From positions 1-64,000 of the forward strand of contig NZ_JACHBW010000009.1 of NCBI RefSeq assembly GCF_014200455.1: DNA of 64,000 bases, given 5' to 3'. The notes beneath the pieces were generated by a model. The model saw nothing but the letters and a program-made list of their open reading frames with translations. It did no database searches and had not been told where the DNA came from. This DNA is from Paraburkholderia bannensis. GTDB taxonomy: Bacteria; Pseudomonadota; Gammaproteobacteria; Burkholderiales; Burkholderiaceae. The position numbers and the translations under genes are program-made. Below, one piece after another: positions 43,023 through 51,894 of this stretch (position 1 is the first letter of the stretch; each line of letters begins with the position of its first letter).

Positions 43023-44042
43023 ATGCAATACGTGCAACTCGGCCGTTCGGGCCTGAAGGTGTCGCGCCTGTGCCTTGGCACGATGAACATGGGCACGCCC
43101 GACTGGAAGCCGTGGATTTACAACGAAGAGCAAAGCGAGCCGATCGTGCGCCACGCGCTCGAAGCGGGCGTGAACTTCATCGACCTCGCGGATTTTTACT
43201 CTACGGGCGTGGGCGAGGAAGTGGTGGGCCGCATCGTCAAGCGCATCGCGAAGCGCGACGAACTGGTGCTGACCACCAAGGTGGGCTATCCGATTGGCGG
43301 CGGTGTGAACAATCAGGGCCATTCGCGCAAGCACATCATGGACGGCATCGACGGTTCGCTGCGCCGTTTGCAGACCGATTACGTCGACGTCTACATGCTG
43401 CATTACTTCGACGTGAATACGCCCGTCGAGGAAACCATGGATGCGCTCAACGATATCGTGCGCTCGGGCAAGGCGCGCTATATCGGCGTATCGACCATGT
43501 TCACCTGGCAGTTCGCGAAGATCCTGCAGGCCTGCGAGCGCTATAACTTCGCACGACCCATCAATATGCAGCTGCAACTGAACTGTGCGTATCGCGAGGA
43601 AGAGCGCGAAATGGTGCCGTTCTGCCAGGACCAGGGCGTGGGCGTATCGGTGTTCAGCCCGCTCGCACGCGGCCTGTTGTCGGGCGACGCGAAGTCGGTG
43701 CGCAACCAGACCGACTTCTTCACCGCGCAGATGTACGACGATCAGGTTTCGCGCGATGTGGCGATTTCGGTGGCCGAAGTGGCCGAAGCGCGCGGCGTGT
43801 CGTGCGCGCAGATCGCTCAGGCGTGGGTGCTCAATCGTCCGGGCATTGCGTCGATGCTGGTGGGCGCGGATACGGTCGCGCAATTCGACAGCGCGCTCGC
43901 CGCACTCGACACGAAACTCGACGCCGACGAACTCTATGAGCTCGACCGCAACTACACGCCGTGCGATGTGATCAACGATTACGTCACCTCGCGCATTCCG
44001 CGTGTGCCGCGCGCAACGCGCCGCCTGGAGATCGCAGCATGA
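43023..44042 (+). CDS. Aldo/keto reductase
   Basis: A 339-residue TIM-barrel NADPH oxidoreductase from the ATG at 43023; the frame is open upstream through fae. It begins MQYVQLGRSGLKVSRLCLGT. The catalytic tetrad is suggested by FIDLADFYSTG (Asp, Tyr), VLTTKVGYP (Lys) and VYMLHYFD (His). The long-chain AKR pattern GVSVFSPLARGLLSG and the coenzyme-binding SVAEVAEARGVSCAQIAQAW are present. Such enzymes reduce aldehydes or ketones or act on sugars. It overlaps the next gene (ATGA), forming an apparent fae-AKR-ALDH operon. Confidence 0.87.
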   Translation: MQYVQLGRSGLKVSRLCLGTMNMGTPDWKPWIYNEEQSEPIVRHALEAGVNFIDLADFYSTGVGEEVVGRIVKRIAKRDELVLTTKVGYPIGGGVNNQGHSRKHIMDGIDGSLRRLQTDYVDVYMLHYFDVNTPVEETMDALNDIVRSGKARYIGVSTMFTWQFAKILQACERYNFARPINMQLQLNCAYREEEREMVPFCQDQGVGVSVFSPLARGLLSGDAKSVRNQTDFFTAQMYDDQVSRDVAISVAEVAEARGVSCAQIAQAWVLNRPGIASMLVGADTVAQFDSALAALDTKLDADELYELDRNYTPCDVINDYVTSRIPRVPRATRRLEIAA

Positions 44043-45493
44043 TCGACGGTCTCAAGGAAACGCGTTTGCTGCGTACATCGAGCTTTATCGACGGCGAATG
44101 GGTGGCGGGCGACAGCACCTTCACGGTGATCGATCCGGCCACCGCCAGGCCGCTGGCAGAAGTCGCGCGTGCAGGGGCGCGCGAAACGCTGCAAGCCGTG
44201 GCGGCTGCTTCGCATGCATTCCCCGCATGGCGCGATGCCACGGCGGCTGAGCGCGGCGCGAAGGTGCGCCGCTGGGGCGAGCTGATGCTCGCGCATCGCG
44301 AAGACCTCGCGCGCATCATGGTGGCGGAGCAGGGCAAGCCGTATGCGGAAGCGCTCGGTGAAGTCGGCTACGCGGCGAGCTTTCTCACGTGGTTCGCGGA
44401 AGAAGCGCGCCGTGCCTATGGCGATGTGATTCCCGCGCCGAAGAAGGGCGCACGCATCGTGGTGACGAAGGAAGCCGTGGGCGTGGTCGGCGCGATTACG
44501 CCGTGGAATTTCCCGCTCGCAATGGTCACGCGCAAGGCCGGTCCCGCGCTGGCGGCGGGCTGCACGATGGTGCTCAAGCCGTCCGAGGAAACGCCGTTGA
44601 GCGCGTTCGCGCTGGCCGTGCTGGCGGAAGAAGCGGGCATTCCGTGTGGCGTGTTCAACGTCGTAACGGGCGACGCACCGGCGATCGGCGACACGCTGAT
44701 GGCCGCGAAGGCCGTGCGCAAGATCTCGTTCACGGGATCGACGCGCGTGGGCAAGCTGCTCATGCGCGCCGCGGCGGACAGCGTCAAGAAAATCTCGCTC
44801 GAACTGGGCGGCAACGCGCCGTTCATCGTGTTCGACGACGCCGATCTGGACGCCGCCGTGGAAGGCGCGATGGCATCGAAGTTCCGCAACACGGGGCAGA
44901 CCTGCGTGTGCGTGAATCGCTTCTACGTGCAGGCAGGCGTGCACGATGCGTTCGTCGGGAAGCTGGCGGCCGCAGTGCGTGCACTGCGCGTGTCCGGCGG
45001 CATGGAAGCGGGCGCGACGCAGGGGCCGCTCATCAATGCGGCGGCGCTGCGCAAGGTGGAAGCGCATGTGAGCGATGCGCGCGAGAAGGGCGGCGAGATC
45101 GTGTGCGGCGGCAAGCCGCACGCGCTGGGCGGCACCTTCTATGAGCCGACCATCATCACCGGCGCGCATGGCGGCATGATGCTCGCGCACGAAGAAACCT
45201 TTGGACCGGTGGCGGCGGTGTTCCGTTTCGAGACCGAGGAAGAAGCGATCCAGGCGGCGAACGATACTGAGTTCGGTTTGTCGGCGTACTTCTATGCGCG
45301 CGATATCGGCCGCGTGTGGCGGGTGGCTGGCGCGCTGGAAAGCGGCATGGTCGGCATCAACGAGGGGATCATCTCGACCGAAGTCGCGCCGTTTGGCGGC
45401 GTGAAGGAATCGGGCCTCGGGCGTGAAGGGTCGAAGTACGGTCTCGATGAGTACCTTGAGACGAAGTACATGATGATGGGTGGGTTGGGGTGA
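44039..45493 (+). CDS. NAD(P)-dependent aldehyde dehydrogenase (succinate-semialdehyde type)
   Basis: The product has 484 residues from the ATG at 44039, overlapping the aldo/keto reductase stop. Motifs: AITPWNFPLAMVTRKAGPAL, LKPSEETPLSAFALAVLAEE, FTGSTRVGKLLM, ISLELGGNAPFIVF with general base E255 and NTGQTCVCVNRFYVQ with nucleophile C289. The CVC arrangement and EGIISTEVAPFGGVKESGLG end are typical of GabD-like enzymes. It is expected to oxidise a semialdehyde to a dicarboxylate that enters the TCA cycle. As third gene of the fae operon, it may finish degradation of the carbon chain left after demethylation. A strong terminator follows. Confidence 0.9.
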   Translation: MIDGLKETRLLRTSSFIDGEWVAGDSTFTVIDPATARPLAEVARAGARETLQAVAAASHAFPAWRDATAAERGAKVRRWGELMLAHREDLARIMVAEQGKPYAEALGEVGYAASFLTWFAEEARRAYGDVIPAPKKGARIVVTKEAVGVVGAITPWNFPLAMVTRKAGPALAAGCTMVLKPSEETPLSAFALAVLAEEAGIPCGVFNVVTGDAPAIGDTLMAAKAVRKISFTGSTRVGKLLMRAAADSVKKISLELGGNAPFIVFDDADLDAAVEGAMASKFRNTGQTCVCVNRFYVQAGVHDAFVGKLAAAVRALRVSGGMEAGATQGPLINAAALRKVEAHVSDAREKGGEIVCGGKPHALGGTFYEPTIITGAHGGMMLAHEETFGPVAAVFRFETEEEAIQAANDTEFGLSAYFYARDIGRVWRVAGALESGMVGINEGIISTEVAPFGGVKESGLGREGSKYGLDEYLETKYMMMGGLG

Positions 45494-45547
45494 ACTTCCC
45501 CCGCTGTTGAGCGTTCTGCACGCATTGCCCTTTTGAGTTTCGGGGCG

Positions 45548-45580
45548 AAAGCCGCTACCTGAAAATGTAGCGGCTTTTTT
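45548..45580. terminator. Intrinsic terminator after the aldehyde dehydrogenase
   Basis: AAAGCCGCTAC (45548-45558), loop CTGAAAAT, GTAGCGGCTTT (45567-45577), then TTT. It is a perfect 11-base stem ending in a T-run, and the A-rich left side makes it usable from the convergent LysR gene as well. Confidence 0.9.
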
Positions 45581-45591
45581 ATGCCTCGAAT

Positions 45592-46500
45592 TCAGGGCTT
45601 AACCGCATGCCGCCCCACCAGCCACTGACTGAAATTTCTCACCCGCACGGTTTCCTGCACCTCTGGCCGCACATCGAGCCAATACCCCGAAGGACCGTCT
45701 ACCTCGATCTCGCTCAACTGCACGAGCGTGCCGTTCGCCAGTTCCTGCTCGATCATGTGCCGGTCCGCCACGGCAATGCCCAGGCCCGCCACCGCCGCAT
45801 GAATCACCTGATCGAGCGTGCTGAACTCCAGCTCGCCGCGCGGCGCCATTTCCACGTCCAGCGCGGCCGCTTCGAGCCACGCTTCCCACACCATCAAGCG
45901 GCGATCGATATCGAGGATATAAAGCCACGGATGCTGCGCGAGAATCTCACGCAATGCATCGGCGCTTTCAGGCACATGAGGGAACTCGCGCGCCGATCCC
46001 ACCAGCACATGCCGCTCGCGCATCAGCAAGGTGCTTTGTCCGCCCGGCAACGACTCCATGCCGAAGCGGATCTGGCAATCCTCATTGCGTTCGCTGCCAT
46101 GCAAAGGCCCATATTCGTTCGTGATGGAAATGCGCAGATCGGGATGCTGCATCTGAAAATCGCGCAGGCGCGGGGTGAGCCAGCGCGTTGCAAGCGTGGG
46201 CGCGGCGTTCAGACTGAGCAGACTGTTAGAAGGATCGGCGCGAATCGTATCGAGCGTATGGGCGATGCTGTCGAACGCGGCCTGTAGCGTAGGCAGGAGG
46301 CGCTTGCCAGCGGCCGTGATTTCGAGCCGATGGTGATGCCGCATGAACAGCGGCGTGCCCAGGTAATCTTCGAGCAGACGGATCTGGCGGCTGATCGCGC
46401 CTTGTGTGACGTGCAGATTCTGCGCCGCCTTGGTGAAGCTGAGAGTCCGGCTGGCCTCTTCGAACGAACGCAGGGCCGAAAGGGAAGGAAGGCGGCGCAT
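45592..46500 (-). CDS. LysR-family regulator (GcvA-like)
   Basis: A 302-residue regulator. The helix-turn-helix reads ASRTLSFTKAAQNLHVTQGA then ISRQIRLLEDYLGTPLF. The effector domain has the GcvA-type N-A-A-P-T-L-A-T-R-W-L start, CQIRFGMESLPGG and DQVIHAAVAGLGIAVADRHM. It is similar over its full length to the regulator at 36969, sharing RHHHRLE-T and VADRxMI. The two flank the importer/fae region from opposite ends. It probably controls the adjacent porin or the fae operon; the direction of control is not clear. Confidence 0.87.
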   Translation of the reverse strand: MRRLPSLSALRSFEEASRTLSFTKAAQNLHVTQGAISRQIRLLEDYLGTPLFMRHHHRLEITAAGKRLLPTLQAAFDSIAHTLDTIRADPSNSLLSLNAAPTLATRWLTPRLRDFQMQHPDLRISITNEYGPLHGSERNEDCQIRFGMESLPGGQSTLLMRERHVLVGSAREFPHVPESADALREILAQHPWLYILDIDRRLMVWEAWLEAAALDVEMAPRGELEFSTLDQVIHAAVAGLGIAVADRHMIEQELANGTLVQLSEIEVDGPSGYWLDVRPEVQETVRVRNFSQWLVGRHAVKP

Positions 46501-46583
46501 GCTGCAACCTCTTGAATCTCGATGATACGGATCGCTAAATGGAAAACGCCGGCATTGCGCCGGCGCCTGACCTGCCAGAAACG

Positions 46584-47720
46584 TCAGAAGGTGTGGGTGA
46601 CGCCCACGCGGCTGACCACCTGGTTCTGCGTGCTGGACGGGTTGAAGCCCGTGATCTGCGCGTTTTCCGCGCCGCCCGCCGCGTGCTGGTACGAGCCCAT
46701 CGCGTAGACCGAGGTGCGCTTCGAGATCGAGTATTGCGCGATCAGGTTGACCTGATGGTACTTGGGCGAAGCGTCGGTGGCGTGATCCTGGCCCATCGTG
46801 AAGGTGTAGCCCGCGCCCACGGTGAAGGCCGGCGTGATCGCGTACGTACCCGACAGTTCATAGTTCTGGAAGTGCAGATCGTGGCTGCCATTACCCGAGG
46901 AGAAGTCCACGTTCGAGTAGTTGGCCATCATCTTCAGGCCGCCCAGCACATACGAAGCGCCTGCCGAAAGAATGCCCTGGTAACGCGCATTCGCCAGCGC
47001 GTCGCCGTAAATGGTGTTCACGAAGCCGCCGCCGCTGCCGTAGCCGGCCACCGCCGAAATCGGATCGTTGATGCGCAGGTAACCCACGCCCGCGCTGAAC
47101 GAACCCAGCGTATAAGCCGCTGCCGCGCTATACGAGGCGTTGTTCGAGAACTGGCCCGCCTGGCCGCCGAACGAATAGTGGCCTTCGAACTGCAAGCCTG
47201 CGATGACCGGGCTGACGTACTTGACGGCGTTGTTGACGGGGAACCCGTTGTCCAGGTTGTCCATGTCGTTCGGGTGTGCGAAGTACCAGCCGCCGTAGTT
47301 GCCGTTCAGCGAGTATGGTTCGATCAGGTCAACCGTGGCGTCCCACTGCTTGCCCAAGGTGATCTGGCCGTACTGTTCCGATTTCACGCCGACATAAGCG
47401 TTACGCGAGAACATCAGGCCGCCGCCCGCCGCGCCGGTGGCCGCGTTAAAGCCGCTTTCCAGCCGGAAGATCGCCGAATAACCGCCGCCCAGGTCTTCCG
47501 AGCCGCGCAGGCCCCAGCGGCTGCCTGCCGGCACGCCGCTTTGCATCTGCACCAGACGGCCGCCGCTGCCCGGCACGAGGTTGCCGTTCGCGCCGTTGAC
47601 GACGTTGTTGGCGTAGTCCACGCCCAGATCGATGATGCCGTACAGCGTGACGCTACTTTGCGCATGTGCGCCTGCCGCAGCCAGCGCGAGCGGCAGCGCC
47701 GCGAGAAGTTTCTTCTTCAC
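46584..47720 (-). CDS. Outer membrane general porin (OmpC-like)
   Basis: A 378-residue, 16-stranded beta-barrel protein. The start is a GTG at 47720, with AAGGAG seven bases upstream; it begins with the signal VKKKLLAALPLALAAAGAHA and the mature SSVTLYGIIDLGVDYANN. Family blocks include SRWGLRGSEDLGGGYSAIFR, NAYVGVKSEQYGQITLGKQW and a C-terminal GVTHTF ending in phenylalanine, the BAM signal. Trimeric porins of this type let small hydrophilic solutes in. It is next to the second betaine-type binding protein, 83 bases downstream of that gene's end on the same strand, so the two may be co-expressed for uptake of the same solute. Confidence 0.9.
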   Translation of the reverse strand: MKKKLLAALPLALAAAGAHAQSSVTLYGIIDLGVDYANNVVNGANGNLVPGSGGRLVQMQSGVPAGSRWGLRGSEDLGGGYSAIFRLESGFNAATGAAGGGLMFSRNAYVGVKSEQYGQITLGKQWDATVDLIEPYSLNGNYGGWYFAHPNDMDNLDNGFPVNNAVKYVSPVIAGLQFEGHYSFGGQAGQFSNNASYSAAAAYTLGSFSAGVGYLRINDPISAVAGYGSGGGFVNTIYGDALANARYQGILSAGASYVLGGLKMMANYSNVDFSSGNGSHDLHFQNYELSGTYAITPAFTVGAGYTFTMGQDHATDASPKYHQVNLIAQYSISKRTSVYAMGSYQHAAGGAENAQITGFNPSSTQNQVVSRVGVTHTF

Positions 47721-47803
47721 TGCGAGTCTCCTTGTCTGGACGCCGCTTCTTCGGCGTCCATTTATGGTTAGCTTCTGATTACCTGGTTGTACGAACTGAA
47801 CAT

Positions 47804-48856
47804 TTACGCGCCCAGCGACTTCTGCACCTTCGTCGCGATATCGGCGGGCACCCACGTCTTCCACATTTCCGGATGGGTCTTGAGGAACTTGATCGCTTCG
47901 TCCTGAGCGTCGACCTTATGCTCGGTCATGTCGAGAATCGTCGTGTTCAGGAAGTCGATCGGGAAGTTGACCTTGGAGAAGAAGGTCATCACGTCCGGTT
48001 CGGCCTGATAAAAAGGCGTGGAAACGCCGATCTTCAGTTGCGAGACCAGATACGACGACGCGCAGGGCTGCGTGCTGCCGGCGTCGCGCAGGGTCTTCCA
48101 GCAGGCTTCGTTGAACGGCAGCATCTTCAGTTGCACGAACTTGTACTTCGCCATCAGCGCGGCCGGCTCCCAGTAGTAGGTGAGAATCGGCTTGCCGCGC
48201 GCATAGGCCGAAGAAATGGCTGCGTCGAGCGCCGCACCCGTGCCGGGGCGGAAGTTTGTATAGCTGTCGTCGAGCTTGAGCAGCTTCAGCAGGCGCGTGT
48301 TGACGCGCTCGCAGTCCCAGCCCGACGGGCAGTTCAGGAAGCGGCCGCGATCCGGCTCCTCGTCGTCGGTGAAGAGGGTTTTGTATTTCGGCAGATCGCT
48401 CACGGATTGCAGGTCGGGCGCGCTCGCCTTGATGCCGCGTTTCGGGTCGCCGTGGATCACGTAGTCGGGCACGTACCAGCCTTCCCTGGTGCCGCCCGGC
48501 AGCGTGTCGCCAACCAGTTTCACGGAGCCTGCTTTTACGGCGCCCGCGATGATTTCCGAACGGCCCGTCCATTGTTCCGACCACACCTGGAGATCATTGC
48601 GCGAGAGCGCGGTTTCGGTGGCGGCGGTGCTGCCCGGCACGGTATCGGTCTGGCATCCGTAACCGTTCTTGACGATGTAGCGCAGCACTTCGCCCGTAAA
48701 GTTGCCGCTTTCCCAGGTCACGCCGGCGAAATGGACCGGTTTGCCCTGGCTGCACCAGTTGCCCGCGGCGTGCGCGGGAACGGTGGCGACGGCGATCGGC
48801 GCGGCCAGCAGCGTTGCGCGGATAGCGGCCAGAATCGGTCGGGTGAGCTTTTTCAT
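47804..48856 (-). CDS. Glycine betaine-type substrate-binding protein (ProX/ChoX-like), copy 2
   Basis: The 350-residue periplasmic protein has an N-terminal signal (IRATLLAAPIAVATVPAHAA) and GGAGACATC before the ATG. It matches copy 1 throughout: ITWESG/VTWESG, VPGSTAATETAL, LQVWSEQWTGRSE, EGWYVPDYVI, DDEEP, NCPSGWDCERVN and YTNFRPGTGAALDAAI. No permease or ATPase gene adjoins it, so it probably delivers ligand to the transporter at 39190-41047 or to another. The C-terminal third is more diverged, which suggests a somewhat different ligand. It precedes the porin and follows a second enolase-superfamily enzyme on the same strand. Confidence 0.87.
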   Translation of the reverse strand: MKKLTRPILAAIRATLLAAPIAVATVPAHAAGNWCSQGKPVHFAGVTWESGNFTGEVLRYIVKNGYGCQTDTVPGSTAATETALSRNDLQVWSEQWTGRSEIIAGAVKAGSVKLVGDTLPGGTREGWYVPDYVIHGDPKRGIKASAPDLQSVSDLPKYKTLFTDDEEPDRGRFLNCPSGWDCERVNTRLLKLLKLDDSYTNFRPGTGAALDAAISSAYARGKPILTYYWEPAALMAKYKFVQLKMLPFNEACWKTLRDAGSTQPCASSYLVSQLKIGVSTPFYQAEPDVMTFFSKVNFPIDFLNTTILDMTEHKVDAQDEAIKFLKTHPEMWKTWVPADIATKVQKSLGA

Positions 48857-48994
48857 GAGATGTCTCCTTCTATTGGAATTGTTTCGGAATGCTTCGGGTT
48901 TTGTCCGGTCGTTCGCAAAATCCTGGCGTTGCCGCAGCGGGGCGCTCCTGTGTCGACCCGCTTGATTCGGATGTGTTTGTTCGAGTGCCTGGTT

Positions 48995-50125
48995 CTAGTC
49001 GTAGCGGCTGTCGTTCGCGCGGGTGGCGGCCAGCACGGCTTCATCCAGTTCGATGCCGAGGCCCGGCGCGTCGCCCAGATCGATCCAGCCTTGCGCGTCC
49101 GTTTCGATGGCGCGCGCAAGCGGAAAATCGCGTCGCGCGGGCGTCCATTCGGGCGGGTCGTACGGGAATTCGATGAAGGGCGCGTTGGCCGCGCCCGCCG
49201 TCACATGCAGATTGGCGGCAAGGCCGATGCCGTTGCCCCAGGTGTGCGGCGTGAACACCTTGCCGTTGGCTTCGATCTGCGCGGCGAGGCGTCGTGCGCC
49301 TTCCATGCCGAGCGAGCAGACCACATCGGGCTGATAGACATCGAGGCAGTCGTGCGCGAGCAGCGCCGCGAATTCGTGCGCTTCTCGCGTCATCTCGCCG
49401 CCTGCAATGCGCACCCCGGTCGAACGGCGCAACTGCGCGTGACCGGCGTAATCGCCGCGATGCAGCGGCTCCTCCACCCAGTAAGGGCGATAGCGTTCGA
49501 TCTGGCGGATCACGGCGAGCGCGTCTTCCATGCGCCACGGCGCCTGGATGTCCCAAGGCATGCGCCAGCCTTGATTGCAGTCCACCATGATGTCGATGGC
49601 GTCGCCCGCGGCTTCGCGCACGGCGGCAAGCGCGGCGATATCGTCGGCGAGACTGGCGCGGCCGAAACGCACCTTGAGCGCCGGAAAGCCGCGCGCGACG
49701 GCGTGCTCGGCCCACTGCGCCATACCGGTCAGAGAGCGATGCACGCCCGACGAAGCGTACGCACGCACCCGCCGCGCACGGCCGCCGGCCATCTGCCAGC
49801 ACGGCTGGCCGAGTATCTTGCCTGCCAGATCCCAGAGCGCGACGTCGAGCGGCCAGAGGCGGCCCGCGTGGAAACTGAGGTTGTCGAGCACGGCCGAATG
49901 GCGCGCGAGGTCGAGCGGATCCGCGCCGACAAAGAGATCGCGATAGTCGTCGAAGCCATACATGGCGTCGCCCGAACCGATACCCACGCGTCCTTCGGTG
50001 TCCTCCACACGCACGATGGTCGCCGGGAAGGCGCGGCGCGCACGGCTGTCCCACGAGGCGGGAAACGGCGGGTCGAGCGGCAGGCGATGCTGGCTGACCG
50101 TGATGCGGGCGATGCGATTTGTCAT
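48995..50125 (-). CDS. Enolase-superfamily enzyme (mandelate racemase/MLE family), second copy
   Basis: A 376-residue protein with the N-terminal cap ([40 protein letters not shown]) and a barrel carrying [10 protein letters not shown] (K-x-R at strand 2), [11 protein letters not shown] (first metal ligand), [12 protein letters not shown] (second), [13 protein letters not shown] (third) and [18 protein letters not shown] (catalytic His). The K-x-R/H-T-W-G-N-G pattern fits the mandelate-racemase subgroup of acid-sugar dehydratases and racemases, distinct from the copy at 34044. Linkage to a betaine-type binding protein raises the option of a betaine racemase or epimerase such as those acting on proline betaines, which is speculative. 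Confidence 0.83.
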   Translation of the reverse strand: MTNRIARITVSQHRLPLDPPFPASWDSRARRAFPATIVRVEDTEGRVGIGSGDAMYGFDDYRDLFVGADPLDLARHSAVLDNLSFHAGRLWPLDVALWDLAGKILGQPCWQMAGGRARRVRAYASSGVHRSLTGMAQWAEHAVARGFPALKVRFGRASLADDIAALAAVREAAGDAIDIMVDCNQGWRMPWDIQAPWRMEDALAVIRQIERYRPYWVEEPLHRGDYAGHAQLRRSTGVRIAGGEMTREAHEFAALLAHDCLDVYQPDVVCSLGMEGARRLAAQIEANGKVFTPHTWGNGIGLAANLHVTAGAANAPFIEFPYDPPEWTPARRDFPLARAIETDAQGWIDLGDAPGLGIELDEAVLAATRANDSRYD

Positions 50126-50350
50126 GGCGCGTGTGGCGTCGCTCCTTGCGCGCTGAAAGCGGCGCCGGGTGGCGATTGTCTCCTTGGCCTGTGCTGGCGT
50201 TATCGTTACGGCATCCTAGAGGGTCAATTGGTGGCACTCAATGAAGTCAATTCAAGTAAATGACAGCCTTCAATTCCCCGGATTGGGCGCGATAATGACG
50301 CAGCGGTCGCGCGCAGGCGTGGCGCGCTTCGACCCCTCGGGAAAACACCC

Positions 50351-51826
50351 ATGAACGGCTGGATGCCCACGCTTCCCGCGCTGCCTCGCGGCGAACCCAA
50401 ATACCGTGCGATTGCGTACGCCTACGCGCAGGCTATCGACGGGGGGCAGATGTTGCCCGGCGAGAAACTGCCCGCGCACCGGTTGCTGGCGAAGAAGCTC
50501 GGCGTGACCACCGGCACGGTGAGCCGCGCATATACGGAACTGGAGCGCTGCGGGATGGTGGTCGCGCGCGTGGGCGACGGCACGTATGTCGCCGAGCCCG
50601 ATGCGGACGGCGCGCGTCTGCCTGCGCGCACGCGTCAGACGCCCGAAGCGGGCGAGGGCAGCAACTTCACCAGCGCCGGCGTCCTTGCTGCGACGGCCAG
50701 TAGCCCCGCGCCGCTCGCGCCGGGCCGGCCCGTCGATCTCGGCCAGAACGTGCCGATGCCCACCGACGAAGCGCTGCTGCTCACCCAGACGCTGCGCGAG
50801 CTGGCCGCAGACGAACGCCTCGCCGGCGAACTACTGCTCTATCAGCCCGAAGGGGGCCGCCGCTCGCATCGCGAAGCCGGGGCGCGCTGGCTCGCGCGCA
50901 TGGGCTGCACGGTGCCCGCCGAACGCGTGCTGGTGACGCAGGGCGCGCAGCATGGACTCGCATGCGTGTTGCGCGCGGTGCTGCGCCCCGGCGATACGAT
51001 CTTCGCGGAGGCGCTGAGCTATCCCGGCATCGTGGCGCTCGCGCGGCAACTGCGCCTGAATCTCGTGGGCATCGAAATCGACGAAGAGGGCATCGTGCCC
51101 GCCGCGCTCGAACGCGCCTGCGGGCTGCTCGCGCCGCGTGCGCTGTTCTGCGTGCCGACGCTGCACAATCCCACCACCGCGACGCTTTCCGAAGCGCGCC
51201 GCGCCGCCATCGCCGAGATCGCCGTGCGCCACAACCTCGTAGTGATCGAGGATCTCGTGCCCGCCGCGCTGCTCGATGCTCCGCCCACGCCGCTGGCGGC
51301 GCGTTTGCCCGAGCACGGCATCGCCATCAGCAGTCTTTCAAAGGCCGTCGCGCCCGGCTTGCGCGTGGGCTACGTGCAGGCGCCGCAGGACTGGGTGGGC
51401 AAGATTCTCGCCGTGATCCGCAGCGATTGCTGGATGACTTCGCCACTGAGTGCCGAGATTGCGGCACGCTGGATCGTCAACGGCGAAATCGACCGGCTGG
51501 TCGCGCAGCAGCGCGCCTGCGTGGATGTGCGTCAGGCGATTGCCGCCGAGGTGCTGTCGGGCTGGAGCTATCGCACCGATCCGGCGAGTCCGCATCTGTG
51601 GCTGCCGCTCGCCGAACCCTGGCGCGCCGCCGAATTCGCAGCGGCCTTGCGTCAGGCAGGCGTGCTGGCGAAGACGGCGGACAGTTTCGTGATCGGGCGT
51701 GGATCTGCGCCGCATGCCGTGCGTTTGAGCCTGGGCGGCGCGCGTTCGTGCGAAGCGCTGCGCGAGGCATTGGAACTGCTGGCGCGCACGCTGCGCAATG
51801 GTCCGGAAGGGCTTTATTCGGCGTAG
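50351..51826 (+). CDS. MocR/GntR-type PLP-dependent transcriptional regulator
   Basis: A 491-residue fusion. An N-terminal GntR winged helix (LPAHRLLAKKLGVTTGTVSR and AYTELERCGMVVARVGDGTY) is linked by a 45-residue low-complexity stretch to a fold-type I aminotransferase domain. The PLP lysine is K331 in SSLSKAVAPGLRVGY; VPTLHNPTTATLS and VIEDLVPAALL are also recognisable. In most members the last block reads E-D-D-x-Y; here the tyrosine is replaced by proline, so cofactor contacts may differ. Such proteins sense PLP or an amino-compound adduct and often control transport or amino acid genes. The enolase-superfamily gene diverges from it across 225 bases. Confidence 0.87.
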   Translation: MNGWMPTLPALPRGEPKYRAIAYAYAQAIDGGQMLPGEKLPAHRLLAKKLGVTTGTVSRAYTELERCGMVVARVGDGTYVAEPDADGARLPARTRQTPEAGEGSNFTSAGVLAATASSPAPLAPGRPVDLGQNVPMPTDEALLLTQTLRELAADERLAGELLLYQPEGGRRSHREAGARWLARMGCTVPAERVLVTQGAQHGLACVLRAVLRPGDTIFAEALSYPGIVALARQLRLNLVGIEIDEEGIVPAALERACGLLAPRALFCVPTLHNPTTATLSEARRAAIAEIAVRHNLVVIEDLVPAALLDAPPTPLAARLPEHGIAISSLSKAVAPGLRVGYVQAPQDWVGKILAVIRSDCWMTSPLSAEIAARWIVNGEIDRLVAQQRACVDVRQAIAAEVLSGWSYRTDPASPHLWLPLAEPWRAAEFAAALRQAGVLAKTADSFVIGRGSAPHAVRLSLGGARSCEALREALELLARTLRNGPEGLYSA

Positions 51827-51894
51827 TCCTGTCATTCTGGTGCGCTAGCATGGGCTGCAAAGGTCACCATCAAAACTCGGGAGCGAAGAAACCC

